Of a stretch of DNA of 64,000 nt, positions 22,701 through 32,905 are shown piece by piece. Positions within the stretch are counted from its first letter, which is position 1. Each line of letters begins with the position of its first letter. The notes beneath the pieces were generated by a model that worked only from the letters and a program-made list of their open reading frames with translations, did not search any database and was not told the DNA's origin. Made by a program: the position numbers and the translations under genes. Source of the DNA: Anoplopoma fimbria (lineage: Eukaryota > Chordata > Actinopteri > Perciformes > Anoplopomatidae); the NCBI RefSeq assembly GCF_027596085.1, contig NW_026553742.1, positions 1-64,000 on the forward strand. Reading direction: 5' to 3'.

Positions 22701-25700
22701 ACTCTCGGTTCCTCCCATCACCAAAAATAGGAATTTTAGGTGAATTGGTGACTCAATTGCCCCTAGTTGTGAATATGAGTGAGTGTGTCTGTATATGTTT
22801 ATCTGTCTCTGTATGTCTGCTCAGAGATGGACTGGCTACCAGTCCTGGTTAAACCCTGCCTCTCGCCCTAAGACTGCTGGGATAGGCTCCGCCCCTGCGA
22901 TCCCCGAATAGGGGGACAAGCAGTAGAATGGATGGATGAAGTTTTAACTAGTCTACCAGTCAATGGAGATCAGTTTACCTTGTAAGAATTGTCTCTGATG
23001 GAACTGCATGACCCCACAACAGCAGGCTGGACATGTGTCTCTGTGGACATCTAAAAGGAAAAGGACAACCACTAAATATATGATTGTTTAAATGTACAAA
23101 GCTCACAGTCCTCCTAACGTCTGCACCTGTCCAGGCGAGTATTACACAGGACTTGTGTATGTACAAACTGCTGAATGTAATTTTCAGGAGTTCAAAGCTG
23201 TAAAATACAAAAGTAAAGGAGATCAGTTTACCTCGTCAGAATGGTCTCTGAGGGAACGGCATGAGTCCAGTTCAGTAGGCTGGACATGTGTCTCTGTGGA
23301 CATCTAAAAGGAAAAGGAAAACCACTAAATATTAGTTGGTTTAAATGTACAATGCTCACAGTCCTCCTAATGTCTGTACCTGTCCAGGTGAGTATTACAC
23401 AGGACATGTGTATCTACATATTGCTGATAATACTTCTCATGACTTCTAACTACATGGTGGCACGGTGACCTGGTGATTATGTACAATGCTCACAGTCCTC
23501 CTAATGTCTGTACCTGTCCAGGTGAGTATTACACAGGACATGTGTATCTACATATTGCTTGTAATACTTCTCATGACTTCTAACTACATGGTGGCACGGT
23601 GACCTGGTGATTAGCACTTTTGCCTCACACAGCGAGAATGACCCGGGTGAGGTTCCTGGGTTTGGCCAGGCCCTTTCTGTGTTGAGGTTACATTTTTTCT
23701 CCTGTTTCAGTTTTCTCTAGGTACTCTCGGTTCCTCCCATCACCAAAAATAGGAATTTTAGGTGAATTGGTGACTCAATTGCCCCTAGTTGTGAATATGA
23801 GTGAGTGTGTCTGTATATGTTTATCTGTCTCTGTATGTCTGCTCAGAGATGGACTGGCTACCAGTCCTGGTTAAACCCTGCCTCTCGCCCTAAGACTGCT
23901 GGGATAGGCTCCGCCCCCTGCGATCCCCGAATAGGGGGACAAGCAGTAGAATGGATGGATGAAGTTTTAACTAGTCTACCAGTCAATGGAGATCAGTTTA
24001 CCTTGTAAGAATTGTCTCTGATGGAACTGCATGACCCCACAACAGCAGGCTGGACATGTGTCTCTGTGGACATCTAAAAGGAAAAGGACAACCACTAAAT
24101 ATATGATTGTTTAAATGTACAAAGCTCACAGTCCTCCTAACGTCTGCACCTGTCCAGGCGAGTATTACACAGGACTTGTGTATGTACAAACTGCTGAATG
24201 TAATTTTCAGGAGTTCAAAGCTGTAAAATACAAAAGTAAAGGAGATCAGTTTACCTCGTCAGAATGGTCTCTGAGGGAACGGCATGAGTCCAGATCAGTA
24301 GGCTGGACATGTGTCTCTGTGGACATCTAAAAGGAAAAGGAAAACCACTAAATATTAGTTGGTTTAAATGTACAATGCTCACAGTCTCCTAATGTCTGTA
24401 CCTGTCCAGGCGAGTATTACACAGGACTTGTGTATGTACAAACTGCTGAATGTAATTTTCAGGAGTTCAAAGCTGTAAAATACAAAAGTAAAGGAGATCA
24501 GTTTACCTCGTCAGAATGGTCTCTGAGGGAACGGCATGAGTCCAGATCAGTAGGCTGGACATGTGTCTCTGTGGACATCTAAAAGGAAAAGGAAAACCAC
24601 TAAATATTAGTTGGTTTAAATGTACAATGCTCACAGTCCTCCTAATGTCTGTACCTGTCCAGGTGAGTATTACACAGGACATGTGTATCTACATATTGCT
24701 TGTAATACTTCTCATGACTTCTAACTACATGGTGGCACGGTGACCTGGTGATTAGCACTTTTGCCTCACACAGCGAGAATGACCCGGGTGAGGTTCCTGG
24801 GTTTGGCCAGGCCCTTTCTGTGTTGAGGTTACATTTTTTTCTCCTGTTTCAGTTTTCTCTAGGTACTCTCGGTTCCTCCCATCACCAAAAATAGGAATTT
24901 TAGGTGAATTGGTGACTCAATTGCCCCTAGTTGTGAATATGAGTGAGTGTGTCTGTATATGTTTATCTGTCTCTGTATGTCTGCTCAGAGATGGACTGGC
25001 TACCAGTCCTGGTTAAACCCTGCCTCTCGCCCTAAGACTGCTGGGATAGGCTCCGCCCCCTGCGATCCCCGAATAGGGGGACAAGCAGTAGAATGGATGG
25101 ATGAAGTTTTAACTAGTCTACCAGTCAATGGAGATCAGTTTACCTTGTAAGAATTGTCTCTGATGGAACTGCATGACCCCACAACAGCAGGCTGGACATG
25201 TGTCTCTGTGGACATCTAAAAGGAAAAGGACAACCACTAAATATATGATTGTTTAAATGTACAAAGCTCACAGTCCTCCTAACGTCTGCACCTGTCCAGG
25301 CGAGTATTACACAGGACTTGTGTATGTACAAACTGCTGAATGTAATTTTCAGGAGTTCAAAGCTGTAAAATACAAAAGTAAAGGAGATCAGTTTACCTCG
25401 TCAGAATGGTCTCTGAGGGAACGGCATGAGTCCAGATCAGTAGGCTGGACATGTGTCTCTGTGGACATCTAAAAGGAAAAGGAAAACCACTAAATATTAG
25501 TTGGTTTAAATGTACAATGCTCACAGTCCTCCTAATGTCTGTACCTGTCCAGGTGAGTATTACACAGGACATGTGTATCTACATATTGCTTGTAATACTT
25601 CTCATGACTTCTAACTACATGGTGGCACATTGACCTGGTGATTAGCACTGTTGCCTCACAGCGAGAATGACCCGGTGAAATTCCTGGGTTCAGCCAGGCC

Positions 25701-27492
25701 CTTCCTGTGTTGCGCTTACATTTTTTCTCCTCCGTGTCAGTGTGGGTTTTCTCTGGGTACTCTTGCTTCCTCCGACCACCAAAAACATGCATTTTAGGTG
25801 AATTGGTGACTCAATTGCCCGTAGGTGTGAATGAGAGTGTGTCTGTATATGTTTGTCTGTCTCTGTATGTCTGCTCAGAGATGGATTGGCTAACAGTCCT
25901 GGTTAAACCCTGCCTCTCGCCCTAAGACTGCTGGGATAGGCTCCGCCCCCTGCGATCCCCGAATATGTGGACAAGCAGTAGAATGGATGGATGAAGTTCT
26001 AACTAGTCTACCAGTCAATGGAGATCAGTTTACCTTGTCAGAATTGTCTCTGATGGAAATGCATGAGCTCACATCAGCAGGCTGGACATATGTCTCTGTG
26101 GACATCTAAAAGGAAAAGGACAACCACTAAATATTAGTTTGTGTAAATGTACAAAGCTCACAGTCCTCCTAACGTCTGCACTGGTCTAGGTGAGTATTAC
26201 ACAGGACTTGTATGTGTACAAACTGCTGATTGTAATTCTCAGGCGTTCACAGCTGTAAAATACAAAAGTAAATGGAGCTCAGTTTACCTTGTCAGAATTG
26301 TCTCTGATGGAACTGCATGAGTCAGGAGGCTCGACATGTGTCTCTGTGGACATCTAAAGGGAAAAGGACAACCAATAGTACATACCAGTGGCGTATTAAA
26401 AAAGGATTTCAAAACATAAGGTGAACCGAGATCATCTTACCTGTTCAGTGCTTTCCTTGAGTGAATGGCATGTGACCACTTCAACAGATTGACTTTGATT
26501 CTCCTGAGAAATGTAGTGGGGAAAATTACTCACTAAAAAATAGTTTTTGTTATTATTTTACTGATGGATGTTATGACTCAAATAAACAATCATGCATATA
26601 GTTAACGAAAGACAACTTGTCCTTGACTGAAAATAAAACTAATCAGTTCACTTGTTTCTATTGAATGCCAATAACAATCTAACGGTTAAATTGGAACAAA
26701 GAAGTGAGCTGAATTATTGCTTACAGTGTTAGAAGTGTCAAAAAGCTGCCGAAATATTCACTTTCTGACATGTCTTAGTATGCGCAAATACCTTGTTTCT
26801 CCATGGCCAATGGGAATCACCGTAATTGTATGTGATTTCTTCTCCGGGGCTGATGTCTTTGGTTGCAAATAAACACAGATGGGGCTTCCCATCCAATCTT
26901 ATTATTTTCATTTCGCTGTTTGGGTTTACATGATCGTCATTAACCAGTCTCCCAAGCGATCCATCCTCTTTGGCAGCATCAACACTGAAATAAAGAAAAC
27001 AATTACAAGTATACTGTGTTAGGTTAGAGTTCATTGAGTCAATTGATTCTATGTCTGGATACAAATTTAGAAAATACACCTTTTATTAGATACATACCAT
27101 AACTGTTGTCCATTAAAGCGAAAATCAAAGATGTAAACCTTAAGTGCATCATGGTACACTTTCAATCTGTTTTCACATTCCCTTTTAGTTATGACTTCCC
27201 CTCTGTACTCAATAAGGAAATCTCGTTTTTCAAAGGTCTGGCAGCTGAACACACCTCGACCTAAAAGGCACACAAGATGAGTGAGGAAAAGTGATTACGT
27301 TTGAAGAATAATTTGACAAGTAGTAGTTATCTATGTATCAATGCTCTTACTAACTAAAAAAGATGGCAACTCACCTTTAAATGAATCAATGTATTTTACA
27401 GCAAACCCATCCTTGTCTTCACCCAAGAAGGAATAATAGGGAGCGTCTTGTTTGGAATTCCTCTTAGATCTCTGTGACCTTCTTACCGCCAT
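16366..27492 (-). CDS. SET-domain / tyrosine-recombinase-like fusion gene with amplified repeat exons (whole locus)
   Basis: Twenty-three coding segments on the minus strand join in consistent phase: 27492-27375, 27260-27098, 26984-26792, 26503-26441, eleven repeat exons (26353 down to 21959), 21269-21179, 20573-20503, 20420-18369, 18178-18092, 18013-17945, 17403-17335, 17230-17198 and 16763-16366. All introns are GT-AG. The product is about 1,400 residues: KMT5A-like SET domain (about 40-158), 24-residue repeats (about 180-441), CxxC/C-W-H-C zinc-like segment (about 442-495), acidic linker, C2H2-like and C2HC-like fingers, tyrosine-recombinase-like domain (about 960-1150) and a basic C-terminus. 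A one-base loss in a five-T run (19774-19778) is the only break. The ATG at 27492 is the first after an in-frame TGA at 28526-28524 in the 5' exon. Relatives of the C-terminal half are familiar as uncharacterised multicopy fish genes. The cellular role is unknown; chromatin or transposon-related action is inference. Confidence 0.8.
17198..18178 (-). CDS. Four small phase-1 linker exons
   Basis: Exons 18092-18178 (87 bases), 17945-18013 (69), 17335-17403 (69) and 17198-17230 (33) all start and end in phase 1 with good GT-AG sites. They encode acidic, Ser/Glu-rich sequence (ENLDLSDIDQSEASDAEEE in the first). The two 69-base exons look like duplicates: both begin with SA after the split codon and end in FLSSK or VLSSQ. 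Any of them could be skipped without frame loss. Confidence 0.72.
18369..20420 (-). CDS. Large exon: acidic linker, two zinc fingers and tyrosine-recombinase-like domain
   Basis: The 2,052-base exon opens ISEEQSSSEMTSSEEEY (acidic). It then has a C2H2-like finger (CYICGKQQTKFTRHLITHEK), a second CxxC...H...C finger (HCMYCQALYLRRDLWRHARN) and a long helical region. The C-terminal part has the tyrosine recombinase order: RRRGGE (first Arg), LRKHVAT (second Arg), LGHDIRVHREYYR (LGH plus candidate Tyr). The His of the classic HxxR box is Thr (TQLR). A missing base in T5 at 19774-19778 splits the finger from the core. Recombinases of this type cut and join DNA; activity here is unproven. It is not obviously the DUF3504 (Crypton-derived) type. 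Confidence 0.75.
20503..21269 (-). CDS. Two exons encoding a zinc-binding-like segment
   Basis: Exons 21179-21269 (91 bases, ends phase 1) and 20503-20573 (71 bases) join to give about 54 residues. They hold CVIC, then KWIGVCSKSWHKRCY: a CxxC pair followed by C-x3-W-H-x2-C, as in treble-clef/PHD-like knuckles. Acceptors are CAACAG and TCTAG; donors are G|GTGAGA and GAA|GTAAGT. The exact zinc-domain family is not recognised. Confidence 0.7.
21837..21905 (-). pseudogene. Degenerate twelfth copy of the repeat exon
   Basis: The minus strand here still resembles the repeat exon (CATGCAGCTCAATCATAGAC against CATGCAGTTCCATCAGAGAC). The donor has changed from GTAAAC to CTAAGC and the acceptor side is lost. 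It is presumably no longer spliced. Confidence 0.5.
21959..26353 (-). CDS. Eleven tandem phase-0 exons encoding a 24-residue repeat
   Basis: Exons at 26288-26353 (66 bases), 26034-26105, 25397-25468, 25144-25215, 24507-24578, 24255-24326, 24002-24073, 23232-23303, 22979-23050, 22212-22283 and 21959-22030 (72 bases each). Every one has a TTTTAG-type acceptor (CTTTAG in the 66-base exon) and a GTAAAC donor, and starts and ends between codons, so any number can be spliced in without frame loss. Units begin MSTETHVQP and end in SIRDNSYK (type A) or SLRDHSDE (type B), the types mostly alternating. Four type A copies are identical, as are four type B copies; one further B copy differs by one base. 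Low-complexity Ser/Thr/Asp/Glu-rich sequence suggests a flexible spacer. Function is not known. Confidence 0.82.
22567..22938 (+). repeat. Teleost dispersed repeat (SINE-like), copy 1
   Basis: Begins GGTGGCACGGTGACCTGGTG and ends in GAATGGATGGATG. The order of landmarks (GTTAGCAC-like, CCTGGGTT, GGGATAGGCTCCGCCC) is that of a very common fish interspersed repeat. It lies in an intron of the repeat-exon array. Confidence 0.75.
23590..23961 (+). repeat. Teleost dispersed repeat (SINE-like), copy 2
   Basis: Nearly identical to 22567-22938; multiplied as part of the 1-kb unit rather than by separate insertion. Confidence 0.75.
24731..25103 (+). repeat. Teleost dispersed repeat (SINE-like), copy 3
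   Basis: Nearly identical to copies 1 and 2 and at the same place within its unit. Confidence 0.75.
25621..25993 (+). repeat. Teleost dispersed repeat (SINE-like), copy 4
   Basis: More diverged from the other three than they are from each other (for example GTGTCAGTGTGGGTTTTCTC near 25735). This marks the older end of the array. Confidence 0.75.
26441..26503 (-). CDS. Exon 4, diverged founder-like copy of the repeat exon
   Basis: A 63-base phase-0 exon (21 codons, ending TCHSLKESTEQ) with acceptor TTCTCAG and donor CAG|GTAAGA. Its second half (C-x-SL-x4 plus acid) resembles the 24-residue units that follow (SCRSLRDHSDE). This suggests the amplified exons arose from it. Confidence 0.65.
26792..27492 (-). 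CDS. SET domain exons 1-3 (KMT5A-like)
   Basis: Three exons (27375-27492, 27098-27260 and 26792-26984) encode 158 residues. SET domains move methyl groups from S-adenosylmethionine to lysine; KMT5A acts on histone H4 K20. Recognisable blocks are GRGVFSCQTFEKRDFLIEYR, QLCVDAAKEDGSLGRLVN, KPHLCLFATKDISPGEEI and TYNYGD, in the order seen in KMT5A. The GEE-x3-Y-x-YGD end with its catalytic-type tyrosine is kept. The usual Asn-His pair of the cofactor pocket reads Asn-Asp (VNDDHVNPN). The start is supported by an upstream in-frame stop. Closest relation to KMT5A is judged by eye. Confidence 0.85.
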
Positions 27493-27499
27493 TTCCTGC

Positions 27500-28469
27500 A
27501 AAGATTAGATGTTAATGAATTAAGCGACTATCTATCGATCTTTATATGATTTGATTTATTTATATTTAGCTATATATTACTATTATTAGCAATCATCTTT
27601 TTAATGCATTGTTATATCTGGATATTTATGACTTTGACTTAGCTGATTAGTACAACAGTTATCCTACAGTTTCTAATAATGTCAAAGATTGATCTTGACT
27701 TGAAGGCAACCATGATGCTGTTGTGACCAAGAATGAAACCGAGTTTGACACCTCTGATATAGACCATGTAGGGATGGGCTGATATGGCCTAAAATGGTTT
27801 GGTATGAATTGAATCCCTTCACGGAAACGGTAGGAACTGATGTGTAAAACTTATTATGGAAGTGTTTCTGAATGGGTTATACGGTCCCTTTGCAAAGCTA
27901 AATTGATATAGATAATAATATGAAAAAATATATATTTTACATATCTCAAAACTCAAAATTAAAACTCAGCACTTCATGCTGCAAAATAGTGTAAACAATC
28001 ACAAATAATGCTGATATTTTAAATTAAAACAGTACAACAGGCTGTTTTCTATAATGCAAAATAGAGAAAATGTTGTCACCAACAATTGCTCACTTCTTCA
28101 AGAACACAAAACTAAAGTGGATGTTGTACACAGTACTCCAATTAAAACGGTGAAATAGCCTAATGCAAACGGCAAAAAGGTTGCTAACAGTAATCTCTCA
28201 ATTCAAGAACACAATATGTAAACGATTCGGATCTTTAACCCAGGTGATTCAGGAGCCATTCAGCTTGTTCAGGAGGTGCAAATGACACCAGTTTAATCTA
28301 GCCTGTACAGCACTGTGCAACTGCAGATGCCAGGACTAAATCAGGACATGATTTGGATATGGATTTGTTCAATAATGTGCACTGTACCTAGTTAAACAAT
28401 TACGTTTTGCCTAGTAGTAAATATAAAATGAAAACATACATAATATTGAAAATTAAATGTCAGCCTTAC
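27500..28469 (-). other. First intron of the SET/recombinase gene
   Basis: About 970 bases between the untranslated exon and the ATG exon. AT-rich; no other gene or clear element seen. Confidence 0.45.
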
Positions 28470-28552
28470 CTCATTCTCCACACTTTCAGTTTTCTTGACC
28501 TGAGGCGCTTGCTTAATAAGGTGTCAGCTTGGAGCTTGGCTTGCGAGTGAGG
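28470..28552 (-). other. 5' untranslated exon of the SET/recombinase gene
   Basis: The minus strand reads GTGGAGAATGAG|GTAAGG, a strong donor at 28469-28468. The next acceptor is at 27497-27496 (TTTGCAG). An in-frame stop lies at 28526-28524 with no ATG after it, so this exon is untranslated. Its 5' end and the promoter are not determined. Confidence 0.5.
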
Positions 28553-28761
28553 ACCGTATCAAGTTGTTGGAAGAGGAGAGGTGTTCTCAAAAATAGGAGT
28601 AGATGTTGTTTTTTACGAGAACCAGCCTATTCAAATGAATATCAACAGATTTGTTGAAGGGAGCGGAGGCAAAGAGGCCAAAACTCACTTTTGCCGCATT
28701 TGAGAATAAAAAATAACCAATCACAAAACAGTTTCACTGTTGCGAGGTTAATCATCTATAC

Positions 28762-29368
28762 CAGGGGTCGGCAACCTTTGTGACATGGAGTGCCAGTTTG
28801 AAATTTTCTTCTCATCTAGTGTGCCATTATCAACAATAACGCAAAGTTAAATTATGTCACAATTTTTTTTTTTTCCAATATACCTGGAATTTTATTCTCA
28901 ACAATAACAGTATCTGTATTCTTAACTAAATAGCCACATCAATATTTCAAAGACTGAAAAACAGCTACACATTTAAACTAAAACTAGTGTAGGCTGAGGC
29001 AACATCAAATTATCAGATGCCTACCAGAACCCTGGCTGTGATCCCTGGCTTTTATCAACAATAATGCAAAGATAAATTATGACACAAAATACAAAAATAT
29101 TTACAATATACCTGGAATTTGAATCTCAACAAATACAGTATCTGTATTTCGCTTGAATTTCAAACACTTTGATCTGAAATTCTCCCGCTGCAACCTGACC
29201 AATGGCCACACTCCAACATCAAATCCAGTGGTGTCCTCCGGGTCCTAGTGCCGGCAGACAAAAGACGGCTTTTTTTTGCTTTTTTTTAACGGGACAGAAA
29301 AAGTGAGTATCGTAACACTGAGGTGCCGTGCCAACCGTGGCACGCGTGCCATAGGTTGCCGACCCCTG
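28762..29368. mobile_element. Non-autonomous hAT element (607 bases)
   Basis: Perfect terminal inverted repeats CAGGGGTCGGCAACC and GGTTGCCGACCCCTG. Flanking 8-base duplications ATCTATAC (28754-28761) and ATCTAGAC (29369-29376) differ at one base. No transposase frame. An internal segment (AATTTTATTCTCAACAATAA-like) occurs twice. Confidence 0.92.
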
Positions 29369-29376
29369 ATCTAGAC

Positions 29377-31043
29377 CAAGCTCTCCAATCGGGTCAGCAA
29401 TAGCCGTGTTTGAATGATAATGAATGAATGGAACGTTGCATTTAAATATTCTATACTACAGAGCCAATCAATGACTAATAGCCCAGATAGATAAATAGCC
29501 TAGTCAAGTCTTTATTAATACCAAACTACACGTAGGGAATTCATTTAGGTGATTCGGCTGACATAGCTTACAAGACCACACAGAACAAGGGAGACAACAA
29601 GTCTGACTGGACATACACAAAATACATCACATTAAAACTAGACCAATGCGTTGATAGACAGACAGACAGACAGACAGACAGATAAATAAATATGTTCTAT
29701 CATTTGCCTTGCGGAGCCAGCCAATCCGTGCGCGTATGCAAATTAGCCATGTGCGCCTAACACAAGAAAGACGTAATGTTGAGAAGTCATACTAAAAACG
29801 GATAGCAAACGAAAGCCGAACCAGACAATCAATCACATACTTTGGATCCATTCTAACTTATGGTAAGGGGCTAGTCTTTAAATCTTTGCAGTTACTGAAT
29901 GTTGATGATAAAACGGATTGTTTTGCATAAGATGAGTGTGTGCGACTGTGCGTGTGTCCTTTTCGGCTTTGGCATACTACATGGTTATGAAGGCCTTGTG
30001 GTTAGTTGTGGTCTTAGTGAAGCAAACTAGCCGAGTTGGATAAGTTGGAGTGATTGTGTTGTACGGGCGTGCGAGAGTGAGAGAGAGAGAGCACACCCGC
30101 CGTGGTGATGTTTGGCTTGTTGTGGGCGGTCTGTAAGCATCCGCCGGGTTGGACGTGTGCTCTGTGTATGTGTTGGGTATGTGCTGGTAGTATTTGCGGT
30201 AGATTGATGGTTAAATAATGTCACACCACGATTGGTTATACTTGCAGGCACTCATTTGCAAGTGCACTGATTGCTGTCCGATGGGCTAAGTTAGCCCATA
30301 GCTAGCATTATGCATTCTATTACGACATAATCGCTGTCACTGGATATAAAGAAAAGGTTGACTTTCCCTCGATGCTATTCACTGACAGTAAAAAACAAAT
30401 AAAAGCGTAGTTATTGTATGCAGTGCTGTTCATTGACTAGCTCCAGCGCTCGTTGCTGCGTTGCTAAATGATAGCAACTCTCCACTCATTCTCCTCTGAC
30501 CATGCATTTAATCAGTTCTCGGCAATTCCTCATTCGCCCTCTCACGCCTGACAGGTTCGAAATGATACTGCTGTGGGTCATCATACATGTTATTTGTGAA
30601 GGTACTAGGCTGAGGCTACCTTCCACTACGTCTCCCCAACGTGACGTCATCGCCGAATGGAGTTAGAAAACACCCGTTACTGCCCAAAACGACAAAAACT
30701 GGACTTTAACACTAATTTAGAGACATTTTATAAATGATACACATATTTTGAGTGCTTCATATACCCATTAGTTTGTTTACCGCGTTGCTATGGTTACCGC
30801 CGGTCTTGCGTGTTCCAACTGTTTATTAGGTTTCTAATAAATCGCTGTCTAATCAATACTTCATTCACTGCCTCGTCTTCCGTGGTCATTAAAATATTAT
30901 GAATAGACTGCGTTGGCTTCTCTGAAGTCTCTCGCTCTTGGCCTGCCCATAACAGGTTCGAATATTAAGGGCTGCCATTAATATTCGTTCTAATTTTGAT
31001 TTATTTTTTGATATTCGAATTGTATTCAACTTTTGTGTCAACT
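29377..31043. other. Gene-free stretch upstream of the SET/recombinase gene
   Basis: No coding region supported. A donor-like CTTATG|GTAAGG near 29870 in a fairly CpG-containing zone could be a first exon of an unseen plus-strand transcript, but nothing further supports it. Confidence 0.35.
29655..29682. repeat. (CAGA)n microsatellite
   Basis: About seven perfect GACA tetramers followed by GATAAATAAATA. Confidence 0.95.
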
Positions 31044-31235
31044 GAATTGTGTCAACTGATAGCTTGTTGAGTGTCGACATGCAACTGCATATCTACTGTA
31101 GCTTGTTAAGTGTCAACTGATAGCTACTGATAGCTTCTTGAGTGTCAACTGATAGCTTTCCTAAGTGTCGACATGCAACTGCATATGATGCTTGTTGAGT
31201 GTCAACCAATAGCTACTGATAGCTTGTTGAGTGTA
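31044..31235. repeat. Degenerate short tandem repeat (GTTGAGTGTCAACTGATAGC)
   Basis: Units of about 20 bases built on AGCTTGTTGAGTGTCAACTG recur at least seven times with variants. A longer block (GTGTCGACATGCAACTGCAT) appears twice, near 31072 and 31168. Confidence 0.8.
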
Positions 31236-31745
31236 ACAGTGGACCATCAAAATAAAGTGTTACCAAAACGTAAGACCATGCAGGTTATTGTGTTGTGTTA
31301 CCTATCTACTGTAAAAGTTGTGGTACATTCGTAATAGCTGAAACTGAGGTCTGTGTCAAAGTTAAATGTTACACATACATTTACATAATCAATTAGCAGG
31401 ACAGTGTAAGAATTAACAGGACCTTCCGACAGTCAGCCAATCAGAAGCTCAGAATCATACACATGTGTGAATATTCATGAGGTCCTGCAATACCAGGACC
31501 GGCATATAGGGGGCACTGTGCTGATACACAATTTATACACAAAATCAGGCCTTTGTGTAATAACAAGCCATTTTGTTTTTTTTGTTGTTTTTTTTGTTTT
31601 TTAGGGTCTACAGACCCATAGAAACACTTCTACGCTTTTAGAATTTTTATGTTTTAGGAGGACACCGACCCTGTCCTGCTAATTCAAAATGTCCTTCTAA
31701 TCTTGTGTGTATCCTTGCCAAATGTCCTCCTAATACACATATACC

Positions 31746-31746
<1 letters not shown>

Positions 31747-31779
<33 letters not shown>
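31747..31779. repeat. (CA)n microsatellite
   Basis: Perfect CA run of about 33 bases. Confidence 0.97.
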
Positions 31780-31781
<2 letters not shown>

Positions 31782-31800
31782 TGCAGGGCTTAGGCGAAAC

Positions 31801-32897
31801 CAGTGGTGTAGTCTACGTGATACGCAGGTATACGCCGTATGCCCACTAGGAACGCACCAGGATTTGCGTATACCCACTTAAAAATGTGCACGGATACGTA
31901 TCGTCTTGTGTGACAGATCTTTCATTTCTGTGTTTATTTTTCGCAAATACCGGTTGGGTATAGCTGCAATAAAATACTTTAAGCAGGGAAGTTATCTCCT
32001 ACATTCACCATTCATAACATCCCCCCTGCGCGCTCGCGCTCTGCCCTGTCTCTGTTACGAAGCGCGAAGCTGCCCTGCATCTCTGCACGTTAGTGTGTGT
32101 GCGTCCAGTCCTCCCATATTAATGTGTAAACCACATAACAAGTAGTCAACAGAAGACAACAGTAAGAGCTCAGATTAGAGCAATTGAAAGAGTGAAACAT
32201 TAGTCTCCTGTCATCTTCTTCTCATGCACCAACATTTCCGTATGCCCACTTTAGAATTGCGCAATGACGCGTCACTTGCGTCATTGTTCTGTCACAGAAC
32301 TGTCATACTGAATATTGAAGGGATTGTTGTGTTTGTTTTATTTCTGTCATGCACCCTCTGATGGTCGTTTTTGAGGATGTACTGTTTTTCTTTGTTAAAC
32401 ACTGAACAGATGTTATTTCTATAGCTGATATGTTTAATTTATTATTTAAGTACTCTAGGGTGGGAAACATAATTCGAAAGAACATGTTTTTATTTTGTAA
32501 TTATTGCTTCTTATATAGGGTATTTTTTTTATTGAGTTGCAATTGTTGACAAAAGACCAACTCTGTTGAACAGAAGCATGCAGGAGCAGCAATAAATGTC
32601 CTGTGCAAAAGATTCAAGTATCCCTTTGTCTCCTTCACACATTAGTACTCAGGCCAGGCCGGTTACATATACAGTAGTATAGTGTTTGATGCTAGTGCCT
32701 AATGGTGATTTTAATTTGACTATTCATTGTCCTAGAAACTTATGACATATTAAGTGTTGAATAATCGGAATTACTTTGGTGGTTGTAGGCTACTGTATGC
32801 AACAGTGAGTGTGACGGTGTTTTTAGGATGGGTGTCGAAGAGGCTAATAGGGAATCTTCACAGTATGCCCACTACAAAAACCTAGACTACACCACTG
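31801..32897. mobile_element. Non-autonomous hAT element (1,097 bases)
   Basis: Ends are CAGTGGTGTAGTCTA and TAGACTACACCACTG, perfect inverted repeats. They are flanked by identical 8-base duplications GGCGAAAC (31793-31800 and 32898-32905). Inner inverted pieces are also seen (TATGCCCACT near both ends). No transposase frame remains. Confidence 0.95.
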
Positions 32898-32905
32898 GGC
32901 GAAAC

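Larger units (their letters stand above)
21950..26380. repeat. About 1-kb tandem array carrying the repeat exons
   Basis: Units repeat with a period of about 1,020-1,140 bases (starts near 21955, 22975, 23998 and 25140, with a partial unit from about 26030). Each unit holds a type A exon, a type B exon about 250 bases away, and one copy of a dispersed repeat. The third unit has an extra type B exon block of about 252 bases. Units 1 and 2 contain a partial internal duplication of about 120 bases. Units are almost identical, pointing to recent unequal crossing over or gene conversion. Confidence 0.9.

Noticed and set aside
21955..25633. Recurring 60-71 codon ORFs on both strands of the 1-kb array
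   Set aside because: They are repeated because the DNA is repeated. They cross splice sites of the minus-strand exons and are either antisense or intronic.
21950..26380. Regularly spaced repeats resembling a CRISPR array
   Set aside because: Units are about 1 kb, contain splice sites and a fish dispersed repeat, and lie in a eukaryotic gene.
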